Assembly (NCBI RefSeq): GCF_026914185.1
Contig: NC_070571.1
Span: 620,001-684,000 of the forward strand
Length of the DNA: 64,000 nucleotides
Direction of reading: 5' to 3'
From: Puccinia triticina
Taxonomy: Eukaryota > Basidiomycota > Pucciniomycetes > Pucciniales > Pucciniaceae
Shown: one piece after another, positions 42,166 through 52,252 of the stretch
Layout of the letters: each line of letters opens with the position of its first letter
Position numbering within the stretch: the first letter of the stretch is position 1
Position numbers and translations under genes: made by a program
Notes under the pieces: generated by a model
Told to the model about the DNA's origin: nothing
Seen by the model: the letters and a program-made list of their open reading frames with translations, nothing else
The model's database searches: none

Positions 42166-43620
42166 TGTCCTGTGATGAATGATTGATCTTAATGAGCAGG
42201 CATTAAGTATATATCCATCCTTGATTTGGTGATTGTGTTTAACAGAATAGCGGGAGGTGTGACCCTCTTCTCTGCCTACTCTGGATGAATTTTCAAGAGC
42301 AACCTGACACTGGGAATCATGGCAATTGTGTTGGAAGTTTAGACAACATACTACATCCTATTTTTTGAAAAATAAGATTGGTCAGCTGTGAGGAATATTG
42401 ATCACCTCAGCTTTGGCATAACACACATTATTGGTGTAACTGTATTCCCGCATTTGATAAAACATGTTGATTCCTATAGACTGATATGCTTTGAATTTGT
42501 AAGAGCCAAAGCTCTTCACTGGGCTAGGCGCTGGCACTCAGAGGAGACAAGAGTCTCAAGGGGTTCTGATGCCAACTTTGGGGTCTTTATTGCATCTAGC
42601 TCAGGGAGACAAGTCAGTTGGGGCCGGGTGTCTCTGTGTACAACTGAGGAGAGGAAAAGAAGAAAGATAGAGAAAATGAACATACCTAGCTCAGGGAGAC
42701 AAGTCAGTTGGGGCCAGGTGTCTGCTGAGCTAGGAGAGGGAGAAAGGACAAGCTATGTAGACCAAATTGAGTCTTGTGAAAGGTCTTGTGAAACCCGCGA
42801 GGCGGGGGTTTCACAGAATTCTATAAAAAATGTACTTGAGCAATGCGCCGGTCGCCAAATTAATAGCACAGATCCAACAATAGGGTGTGTTTTGTGCCTA
42901 GATATCTAAATGTGGCATTGTTTTGATAAGTATGTCTCTGAATCCTTCCTTATCACCTTTAAGAACTCACCAATACAAATATTCCTTTCCCAACTATATC
43001 ATGTTCATCTGTTTTAATGCTTGAAACCAATAACCACTTGGTTGTGGGATATTGTTGAACAAGGAAAAGTGGAGGGTCCAATCCTTCTTCTGTTGGGAAA
43101 TTCCCATTGAACATTATTGGATATCTTACAGGTTCTGACAGGTCTATACCCATGAGTCTTTGGACCTCCTTGTTAAATTTGAATACATCTGCAAAAATTT
43201 TTATGGTCGGAAAAAATTTCTCAATTTATGATCAAATAGAATCACTCCTGATAATATGAGTCTCATTGCTTGATAATTTGAGAAAGTTATGGCTATGTCC
43301 CTCCCTGGGGCTTGCCGGTTTGAATGAATTGATGCATTCCTCATTATACCATTGTATGCTTCAAACTTTTCTGATGCAAACAAGCATGGAGGGCCAAACC
43401 TCCTGACTGATTCAGGGAGATGTATGAGCATGTGAAATTTGGGTTTATTGACCCATTGTGCATTCATGCTCAGCACATGAAAAAGGAATAGATCAATGTG
43501 ATGTTTGAGGTCTTCAATATACCTTTCCAGGTTCTCAATTCTTGTTTGGTAAACAAAGTTACACAGGTAACACAGAGATATCCATAGATTGTAGGGGTTT
43601 ACACAACAATTCATGTATAT
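42166..43620 (-). pseudogene. Tnp2/Plavaka-like transposase, C-terminal part in several exons
   Basis: Minus strand. An exon from an acceptor near 43558 has RIENLERYIEDLKHHIDLFL, then KPKFHMLIHLPESVRRFG, LFASEKFEAYNGIMRNASIH and NRQAPGRDIAITF, a pattern seen in fungal CACTA-like (Tnp2-related) transposases. A one-base frameshift in a T-run (about 43213) precedes FADVFKFNKEVQRLMGIDL. TTKWLLVSSIKTDEHDIVG runs to a donor at about 42970. Further exons give SIGINMFYQMREYSYTNN and DVVCCLNFQHNCHDSQCQ, then HTSRYSVKHNQIKDGYILN. The N-terminal catalytic half is missing: Copia-2 starts immediately upstream at about 43630. The protein would cut DNA at the element ends; this copy is dead. Confidence 0.75.
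42498..42879 (-). repeat. LTR-like insertion in the transposase gene (tentative)
   Basis: On the minus strand the stretch starts TGTTGGATCTGTGC and ends GGCTCTTACA, LTR-like ends. It contains a 29-bp near-palindrome (TGTGAAACC...GGTTTCACA, 42790-42818). It also has two copies of CTAGCTCAGGGAGACAAGTC (about 42597 and 42688). No matching target duplication was seen, and part may be genuine intron. Confidence 0.4.
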
Positions 43621-43694
43621 AGTTACGAGTTGTAGGGGGATTTGACCCCCGGGGGAATTTGAAATCTTGACTCTTTACCAATATCTTGCTCTAT

Positions 43695-43712
43695 AGGTTA
43701 TGAGCCTGCGCG
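43695..43712 (+). promoter_or_regulatory. Primer binding site complementary to initiator tRNA-Met anticodon arm
   Basis: AGGTTATGAGCCTGCGCG is complementary, apart from one base, to the GCGCAGGGCTCATAACC stretch of initiator tRNA-Met, around its CAU anticodon. It is not complementary to a tRNA 3' end. Use of an initiator-tRNA 5' half is established for the Drosophila copia element. Its place between the presumed LTR and gag supports the call. Confidence 0.6.
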
Positions 43713-44222
43713 AATAGGAATTTGTTCCTTCAACCCCTCAAGAACTTTGTCTCATTAGCCGATTTTGACTCGGACTACAAACAAGTTCAGTCAGAATCTT
43801 GATTCCGACTCGGGAAATTTCATTACTTCAAACTTGGCTAGGCGGTCTTGATTTTGACTCGGGACGTCTAAGGATTTTTTTTTGTGTTGCATTAGGCAGC
43901 AAATACTGCAAAAGTAAGTCGGTCTACGTGTGCACCTCCGTGGGTTGTTGTGGTGAACTACACGCCACACTCGTGAGCATCCGGCACCGTGTCTTGTTTT
44001 CAGATACCGGACTTGCCACGTGGAACAAGGTCGGGCAAGAGGTTTGATGAGCCGGTTACAATTAGGTCCGGATCTCAGACGGCAAAGGAACACAATCGGT
44101 TGATTGCGCCGTTGCCTCCGTCGAACTCATCACCTCACCGGAAACTGCTCAATTTCCCTCCTTACGCGGCAATTCACACTCCCTTGCCAAACTCAGTGTC
44201 TGCAAGCCGGGACAAAACGGAC

Positions 44223-47200
44223 ATGCCTGAAGGACAATCAAGCAATAAAGGAAAGGGCCCAGAGCCAGGGCCTGCGGCACCGCAATTCATTTCCGTCAAT
44301 CAGCTGGCCGTGTTGCTGCAGAACATCAGCAGGCCGGTAGAACCAAAGAAGGAGGTGAAATCTGGAACGGAGCGGGCGGTTGCGCTGGCGGATGCACTCT
44401 CGAGGTACCAGAAGCTTGGAAAGGCGATTGAAACGCAGCTTGCTGAAGATGGGGTCAATTTTCCTGACTGGGATCTGTTGCTAAGGGCTACCGTCATGCG
44501 AGTGTTTGAGTCAGCGGATTATTTTACAGTGACTGGCCATGATGAAGACTCAGACCGAGCGGCAATTACCGGGGTACTCGTCGGGAATAGTGTGCACTCT
44601 TTGCTTGTGTCAACGGTTCGGGGCAAGACTGGCAGGGTGGCGTACACAACGCTGCAAGCTAGGTTCATGAACGTTTCTTGGACTTACATTATGTCCAGGT
44701 GGGCCAAGGCGAGTGATCCAAGCGACATATCGTTGGATCTGAACAACGCGTACGCGGAAATGCAGACGTGCCTGGACGAAATCAAGAAGAGGGTGGGGGG
44801 TATCAGCAAGGATCTAGTGTTGGCTCTATTGACACATCAGAGATGTCACCCACACTTTCAGGGCATTGAAAATGCTTTAGATGCGCGGATCGCGGTCAAT
44901 CCGAAGGGTATGATTTCCTCAAAAACAATTCTGGAAATCGCGGGAAGAATGAAAACCTGCGCTATGCCGCAGCAGTCGTCACTATTTGCGTATTGGTCGG
45001 CGGGTGGTGCAACGGTTTCTGGGTCGGGTGCGAAGGGATCAAACGATCAGTCCAAGTCGATGGCTGGAAAGAGCAGTGCGTGGGCAAAGAGGGTCCTGAC
45101 GGAGAAGAATCCGTGTCAGTACTGCTACGAATGGGGCCATTGGATTAACGACTGCCCTTTGAAGAAAGTGCTCAAGCCGCCGGTCGGGGACCCGCGATTG
45201 TTGAACCCAAACACCAAGCTGAAGAAGTCAGCAACATGTCACCCAGCGTTGCAAGGAAGATCTGGTGCGGCCGTGGCGTCAATAGAAAGAGAGTCGGGCA
45301 GTGGCGATGCGGCCCTATTGGACTCTGGAGCGACGGACAGCGTTAGCAACAATGTTCGTTTTTTCACATCTTTGCGGCCGGTTTCTATGTCTCTTATTGT
45401 TGCATCTACAGATCGGTTTCCCGTGGAACAAGTTGGAAACATTGAACTGCCGACGCCGTATGGGACACTGAAGGTCACAAATGTCCTGTATCGTCCTAGC
45501 ATCAGCGGAACTATCATCTCGTTGGGGAAATTCAAGCGTCGGGACGGCGAGGTGAGATGGGATGGCGAGCGGTATACCTTAGTGCAAGGCGGTGTTTTAT
45601 TTCCTTCCATTGAAATGAATGATCGCTGTTTCCTGTGATTCTCTGTCCCTGCGCCTGTCGTGGATGCAATAGCGGTTGTGAGTTGTGTGGTTCATGAGCG
45701 AATAGGTCACCTTTTGTTGCGAATGTTGAAAGGGTCTGTGAGAAAGGTGGCGGTATTGGATGTGCCGGATTTCGAGTCTTCTCCGAATAGAAGCTGCAAC
45801 ACATGCGCAATGATGAAGGCAACGCATTCGCCGGTGGATTTGCCATCACGGGATATCTGTTTGGAGCCGGGGGACATCATTGCAGCGGATTTGATTGGAC
45901 CGTACGATGTGTTCCTAGATAAGTTCAAGTATGTGCTCTCGGTGCAGGATTTACACTCTGGGATGGTATCGGCAATACCTGTCAAGGCAAAAGGAGATGC
46001 CACTCAGGAGGTCATAAACTGGATCCAAAAGTTCAAAAACTTGTCAAGCTGGAAGGTCAAACGTCTACGCACCAATAATGCACTGGAATTTGTAAGGAGT
46101 GGGGTGTTGTGTGATTTTCTTACCTCTGAAGGGATCATGCACAAGAAGTCGGTGCCTCATGAACATCATCAGAATGGCGCAATCAAGCGGGTCAACCGGA
46201 CGTTAACCAAGATGGCGAGATCACTTTTGCATACGAAGCGGCTCCCGAAGTACTTGTGGTCTTACGCGTTCCGGTAGGCGGCGTATATCTTCAACAGATT
46301 AGTGCACCGCAGAAAGGATGTAACACCTATTGAGAGGGTACTTGGGACAAGGCCATTGCTGGGAATGTTGAAAGTGTTTGGGTGTCTAGCGTACGTGGTT
46401 GATCATACACACCAGAAGCAGATGGTTCCTTATTCATCAAGGATGCGGCATGTTGGCGTGGCGGCGGATTCGAAGGGGTGGCTGCTCTGGGACAAGAAGA
46501 CAAAGAAGGTCATCACAGCGGCGTCGGTGCAGTTTGAGGAAGCCAAACCTGTTGTATTGTTGGAGACCGGCAAGGCTGAGGGTGACATTGGCGCTGTTCT
46601 ATTGGCCATAGAATGTTTGAAGCTTGGAGATTTTGGGTTGGGCGACGAGTTGGACCTACAGGACGCGGTGGTGGCGGCGCTCGAATCAAGGGATCCATAT
46701 GGAGGCGACTCACCGACCTACCAGGAGGCAATTGGCTCTCCTGAGGCGGAGGAATGGCTGGGAGTTATGGACGAGGAACGTGGATCGCTGGAGGAGTGAG
46801 GAGTGGCAATAGAGGATGATCCACCGGCGGATAAGAAGAGACTGCTGAGGTCGAGGTGGTTGTTGGGCACCAAGCGGACAATGCAGGGGGACATACGACG
46901 GCAGAAGGCGCGGATAATTGTTGGGGGGCATCGGCAGATAAAGAAAGTGAATTACGACAAAACGTTTGCACCCACCCCAACGTTTGCATCGATGAGGACA
47001 GTGTAAGACTCAAAAGTGGTTGTGAAACCCTTTTGCTGAATGGAGAAGGGGATGATGGAGGTGCAAAACTCTGCCCTTCTATACTATCAGATAACAAGAC
47101 CCACCAAGCTAAGCTTGGCAAGTTTTAATCAAGTGATAGGTCTGGTCTAGTTCCAGATGAAGTTGTTCGATGACAGGTATGTGAGAGTTGAGAGGATTTA

Positions 47201-48220
47201 TGATGATGGAAAGGGTGAAAGTTGACTTGATGTTTCCGGTGGGGGTTGAACACAGGTCCTTGAGAGGGTGATATAAGAAGTTGAGAAGAGTGTCTGGACT
47301 GAGAAGGGTATATGTCTTAGTCGGGAGTTGAACCAGGAACCGGGTAACTCGTGACAGGTGCGTGATATGCAACCAGTGATATGAGAGTATGAGAATATGA
47401 GAGTGAGCTCAGTGGTTATTGCAGATAAGAGGGATGATATGGTATGTTATAAAAGTGTAAGGGTGATGTTAATGGCTAATGGGTGATATCTGTATAACTG
47501 GTGGGTACTGAACTGAGGGAAAAACAACTGGGGGGGGAGAGAGCTCCTTATATAGATAAATGTGAGGGATTTTAGCTACAAGGGGGACCCTGGATGAGGG
47601 ATTTTAGCTGGTGGGCTGTGTACAAGTGGTGTCAGAAGATGCTAAATACAGGCAGAAAGTGGGGTGAGAAATGAAAGATGATGTCATACTATGCAAAGAG
47701 TGCATAAACAAAGCGGGGACATGTCAAATACAGAGGTATCTCATGCAAGGGGTGCATGAGTGGTGTCAGACTAATGCAAGGAGTGCAGAAATGGGATCAG
47801 AAGACTGCATGCAGCTGCAAGGGGTGCATAAATGAGGCGGGGACATGTCAAATACAGAGGAAATGGGGTTGGTCCCCTGCATAAGCAGTGGAGATAAGAG
47901 GGATAGAAAAGATTATGTGTTTGTCTGGGTCTGAGTATGTGTATACCTGGGAAAGGTGACTTGAGGGTTGTGACAGGTTGATGACTGGGGCTGGCCGTGT
48001 CCATGAGGGTCCAAAAGGGTGTAACTTCCAATCCAGCGGGGTTCCAGTGACGCTTCCAGTGGTGAATAAAGGTAAAATTGGCCGCAGAATCCATTTCTGA
48101 GGTCCATTTGGTAGTATCTTGAGGCGTATTGTGAGTAAATATGTAGTATAGAAAAAACTTTTGATTTTTCACTTTTCCGTCTACCACAACGGTGCTAACA
48201 GTCGCTGCGAGGAACAAGTT
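44223..48220 (+). pseudogene. Copia-2 gag-protease-integrase-RT polyprotein
   Basis: The likely start is ATG 44223 (MPEGQSSNKGKGPEP). Gag runs to a CCHC knuckle (CQYCYEWGHWINDC, about 45115-45156). Then come the protease (ALLDSGATDSVS, about 45312), integrase zinc region (HERIGHLLL..CNTCAMMKATH) and integrase core (ADLIGPYDVF, LRTNNALEF, NGAIKRVNR). RT starts at DKKRLL(R)SRWLLGTKR and KVNYDKTFAPTPTFASMRTV. The frame never shifts, but stops occur at 45636 (TGA), 46275 (TAG) and 46797 (TGA), all explicable as C-to-T. The integrase motif reads LRTNN where LRTDN is expected, so the second catalytic Asp is lost. After the solo LTR the frame continues LTVAA. Confidence 0.9.
47002..48188 (-). mobile_element. 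Solo LTR, reverse orientation, in Copia-2 reverse transcriptase
   Basis: On the minus strand it starts TGTGGTAGACGG and ends GAGTCTTACA. It is flanked by ACAG (46998-47001) and ACGG (48189-48192), a 4-bp duplication with one change (CG to CA). The RT reading frame, ATG AGG ACG GTG, shows the original was ACGG. It is nearly the same sequence as the LTR at 9581-10972 without its MITE. A TATA box lies near 47550 (reverse). The open frame 47109-47372 occurs in both copies and is LTR sequence, not a gene. Confidence 0.92.
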
Positions 48221-48595
48221 GTTAGGCCGCAATTATAAACACGTATTTGAGATATTTTTGAAAAGTATTTGAACTTGCCCCAAAGTTCAATCCAACATTT
48301 TCTCAAATGTATTTTGTTTCAAAAATACTACAAAATATCTCAAGACCTGCACAAGGGGCGTTTGAACTTTTAAATTCCCAAAAGTCATTTATGAGTACAG
48401 GTCAACTGTACATCTGTACCGTGGGCAGGCAGGTCATTGGGAATATCATGTATTGCGACGGCGGAGGTTGGCACTATGTAGATGAAAAGGAACTGCCCAC
48501 CGAAGCTATCTCCACGCTGCTCCCCCATCCACCATCCACCAGGCCATCTACGCTCTGCTCCACCATCCAACAACCACTGTGCACCCCCAACTACC
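48221..48595. other. Spacer between Copia-2 and the SANT-like gene
   Basis: AT-rich to about 48340, with AAAATACTACAAAATATCTCAAGA-like simple sequence (core AAAATATCTC). It then holds C-rich sequence (CCACCATCCACC) that is probably the 5' untranslated region of the next gene. No independent gene. Confidence 0.45.
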
Positions 48596-50397
48596 ATGTC
48601 CAATCAGCATCATCATGAGATTGAAGGGTCTGCCGCTTATGGCCTTGATCCTGCCCTATTATCAGGAGGCGCCCCTCTCGAGAATCCAAACTCTCCTCAG
48701 GACGGCGATCAGAATTTGCCAAACCGTGGTCAGCACACGCCACTCAATCCCCATTCCCCGGTCGTATTGCACCAGACGCCGGGATCTTTGGCGGCCTCAA
48801 TTGACAACCCGGTTAGGCAATCTGCGCAGGCGTCCTCGGGTTTGCGACCTGGTATCAGCCCCACCAATTCTTTTGTACGTGGGCACGGAACCGGAACCCG
48901 TGAAAGGGGATCTAGAGCCAAAGCCCGGGTGGTATCAACGTCGACTCACCGGCCAACTCGCCGGCAGAACCGCACCCGGGTGGAAATCGACACGGCTGAG
49001 GCCCTCAAGGCTCAAAAGCAGGCCGATCGGGCCAGGATCACGGCTGAGCGGCTGGAAGCGGTGCGCCTCAAGAACCTACACAAGGGAGCTCGCGCGGCCG
49101 TCATAGCGGCAGATACGCCTCCGCCCACGCCTCGGGTTCTGTGGACGGAGGAGGCAACTTTGGAACTATTGCAGTGGTACAACAAGGTCAAAACCGAGTT
49201 TGACGAGCTCGAGCGTGTCCGTCCCGGCTACATGAACTGGGTCACCTACTACAATCAATCCACTCCGGCCCGCGACGCTTATCCCTTGATAGCCGACCGG
49301 GTTAAGGACAGCCTGGTCCGGCATTACCGTGTTGTTATGGGAGTTTGGAAAGTAAGTTGGCAGCTCTGTTATCCGTGTAGATGGATGCTGATGGTCTCTT
49401 GGCCGGGTCGCACTTTTAGGAAGTGTACGACCTTCTCTCCCATTCGGGCAGTGGAGGACTCTATGTAGTCCTTAATCTCAAGAGCTTTCCTGAATCGGTA
49501 AGTCTTTGGGGTGCTCAAGAATTGTATGGTATGCGTGGCCAATCAAACCATTCTTTCCAGTATTGGCGCTACATCTCCGCAATGCATGGGGACAACGCGG
49601 CCACAGTCGCTTACGGCCATGAAGAGATCAACAGCAACATGGCGGGGTTGGTCGCTGACATAGGCCCTGAGGGGGCTGGGGAGGAACCAAACAACCACTC
49701 CGATGCCGTGGACGCCGCCCGGGACCGCCCAGGCGAGGCAGGGTTGACCAAGGCGGAATTGGCCCTCAACCCGCCTTCCGACGCAGATCGTGACGCCCCA
49801 AATCCAACTGTGTCTCCGGCATTGAATCACCCTGCGGGGATGATCCCGCCAATCCCTTTGACTCAGCCGCCGACCCGCACCCCAACAAGCTTCCCAATGC
49901 CGCCGGCTCCGCAGTCCCCAAGATCGGTTGAATTATCCGCACAACGCCGCGGGCGCACCGAGGTAGTCAAGCCAGATGATACTACTTCAGCCGGGGTGCT
50001 CATGATGATGCAGAAGTCACAGGAGACCACGAGTCTATGGATGATGGAGGATTGACGACAACAGGACAAGGATCGCCGCCGACAGGACGAGTTGCGGGCC
50101 GATGAACGTGCACACGCCAAGAAGCGCGAGGATCAGAAGGAAGCCACACGGGCGGCGGCTCTCCAGGATGCACAGGCCGCACGGGCGATCGCTGAGGGCC
50201 ATCTGATGTTGGAACGCGAGCTCGCCAAACAACAAGCTCAGGCCCAAGAAGACAATTGTCGTGCGCGTGAGGATGCACGCAGGTATGAGGCCGCTTAGGA
50301 GCGTATGGCAGCCGATTGGGCTGCACAGGAGAAATCCCGCCAGCTCTTTGAGACTGCGATGTTGACAATGCTTGGCAATCTCAACAAAAATAACTAG
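48596..50397 (+). pseudogene. Spliced Myb/SANT-like DNA-binding protein with coiled-coil tail, two stops
   Basis: Exons 48596-49351, 49420-49497 and 49561-50397; introns 49352-49419 (GTAAGT...TTTTAG) and 49498-49560 (GTAAGT...TTCCAG), phase 0. The start MSNQHHHEIE (48596) follows CTACC; an in-frame ATG exists at 48482. After a disordered, Arg-rich N-terminus comes LWTEEATLELLQWYNKVKTE, YPLIADRVKDSLVRHYRVVM, EVYDLLSHSGSGG, and across the second junction YWRYISAMHGDNAATVA. This is a SANT-like fold as in transposon-linked rust proteins. The C-terminus is an Ala/Gln/Glu/Arg-rich coiled coil. TGA 50053 (CGA) and TAG 50296 (CAG) are the only defects and keep the frame to 50397. No transposase partner is visible in the adjacent sequence. 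Confidence 0.7.
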
Positions 50398-50745
50398 ATC
50401 TTACTGTTCTGCTCTGAAGCCCTCTTAGTGTCCCCCTCTGAAGCGCATCCTTTCTCTCCTTATATTGTTTCTTAGTGTCCCGCTCTGAAGCGCATGCTTT
50501 CTCTCATTATGTTGTTCACCAAAGTGATTGGCTTCTTGGCTTCATTACTATGTTTGGACCAAGTCTCTATTCATATTACGTTGGCTCAAATAACATATGT
50601 GATTTCCTTTTAACTGGCTTGGACTATGTCTCTATTCAGAATATGTGGTAAAAATATATGGTATCGATCATGTGACTCAATCCTCAATTAAGATGGCCTC
50701 GTATGGTGCCAAGATTGGGTCAAGTCGGGACCAGTGCTTGCAAAT
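50398..50745. other. 3' flank of the SANT-like gene with a short tandem duplication
   Basis: CTTAGTGTCCCSCTCTGAAGCGCAT is present twice (about 50426 and 50472; core CTCTGAAGCGCAT). The rest is AT-rich with repeated GGACYATGTCTCTATTCA motifs. It runs to the GCGC duplicated by the Ty3 insertion at 50750, and continues logically at 62392. Confidence 0.5.
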
Positions 50746-50749
50746 GCGC

Positions 50750-51531
50750 TGTGGTACTCGAAAATGTGAAAAATCAAAAGTTTTTCTCATGTACATATAG
50801 AAGGCCTCAAGATACCATCCATTGGACACCTTAAATGGACACCACGGCTAAAGTAACCCCTATTCCCCACTGGAAGCATCACTGGAGCCCCATTACACTG
50901 GAAGTTAGACCCTTTGGACAACCTGTAGCACCCAGTCAACCACCTGTCAGGCGCCTCAATCCACATTCCCCGCACCATTCTATCTCCACTACATATATTG
51001 GTTTGGGTTTGTTTGTTATGTACATTATATCATGCAGCACTGCCCCTGCAGGCTGTGCCCCTTCGAATGAATGGTTCCCCGCATTCTAGTTCCTTCTAAC
51101 TCCACTTTGTTTGGTCTTATTACATCACATGATCATTCCCTGCACAGCTTATGCGCCCCTTGCATGAATTATGACATCATCTGGCACAGCCCCTCCTCAT
51201 GTATGCACCCCTTGCATAAATTGTACACAGCCACTCCCTCTTAACTCCCTCATGTTGTACAGCCCAGGCCAGCTAAAATACCTCACTCAGGGGCTGCCCT
51301 GGAGCTAAAATCCCTCACATTTGTCTATATAAGGAGCTCTCTTCCCCCCCATTTGTAGTTCCTCAGTTTATTACTCATCAAGTTTTATACTCACCCATCA
51401 CCCAAAAACACTTACGTACCCACTCAACCCTCTTACTTACATATAACAACTCTTACATACTGAATAACAACCTTTTTTATACTGTGTCACGAGAAACTTA
51501 TCTTGAGCTAACCACTCCTATCACTTATTAA

Positions 51532-51562
<31 letters not shown>

Positions 51563-51652
51563 AGCTGGTAGTATAGAAGGGCAGAGCTTGCACCTCCTTC
51601 ATCCCCTTCTCCATTCAGCAAAAGGGTTTCACAACCACTTTTGAGTCTTACA
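50750..51652 (+). repeat. 5' LTR of the complete Ty3 element
   Basis: TGTGGTACTCG ... GAGTCTTACA. Core-promoter block GCTAAAATCCCTCACATTTG then TCTATATAAGGAGCTC (TATA box about 51325-51331) is shared with the LTRs at 64, 9581 and 47002. The sequence after the LTR (AGGGAGTCCCCAACGTG) has no TGG, so the primer site is not of the ordinary tRNA 3'-end kind. Confidence 0.95.
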
Positions 51653-52252
51653 AGGGAGTCCCCAACGTGATAGGATAACCTTTTTCGATCGACACCGTAT
51701 TACCGATTTCAACGACTCGAAATAACGTCAAAGGAAAACGACTTCTAGCGGCGAAAGGATCAAATTCATCCACAAAATCTACGAACTCGACGGCATATTC
51801 AGTTATTCTGTTGGACAACTAGTCAAATATTAGACACCATCTTACAAAACGAATTACGTACCTCTGAAAAGAAACGTTACGACCACTCTGAGACGAGGAT
51901 CTTGAAGAAGCAGCATAACTTATTAAACCAGGAGACGGGCAGAAAGACCTTAGGAATCTGGATAAGTTAGGGGTCTGTTGAAGAGAACTTTGGAACTACT
52001 AGAAGGAGCAGCCTGATTTATTAAACCAAAAGATGGGCAGAACGACCCTAGGAATTTGGATAAATTGGTAGACTGTTGAACAGTACTTCCCAGATTGTTA
52101 AGTAATTTTTGATATCAAAATATAAGAAATAACCCCCAATTTGCCCTGGTAAAGAGACCAGAGACCAGATATTATTGTTACTTTTTCAGAGCACAGTAAA
52201 AACAGTTATCAACAGATCGTGATATTACGAAACTAGGAATCAACAAGACAAC
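51653..52252 (+). other. 5' leader of the complete Ty3 element
   Basis: 600 bp between LTR and gag start, without long open frames. A segment with CAGCMTRAYTTATTAAACCA and GATGGGCAGAA/GACGGGCAGAA occurs twice (about 51910-51975 and 52009-52075). Presumably holds primer and packaging signals; none was identified. Confidence 0.6.

Larger units (their letters stand above)
43630..48230 (+). mobile_element. Copia-2 retrotransposon, 5' part, truncated and hit by a solo LTR
   Basis: A presumed very short LTR starts TGTAGGGGGATTTGACCCCC (43632) and ends just before the primer site at 43695. A 5' leader follows, then gag-protease-integrase-RT in one frame to 47001. There the solo LTR 47002-48188 interrupts, and a few more codons (TVLTVAARNKLL) follow. 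The rest of RT, RNase H and the 3' LTR are missing. It inserted into the Tnp2-like transposase. Confidence 0.75.

Noticed and set aside
47109..47372. 87-codon frame also found at 10603-10866
   Set aside because: Conserved only because both lie in copies of the same LTR, across its transcribed tail; no sign of a protein.
51653..51675. Ordinary tRNA 3'-end primer site after the 5' LTR of the complete Ty3 element
   Set aside because: No TGG is present, and I could not match the sequence to a tRNA or to the LTR itself for self-priming.
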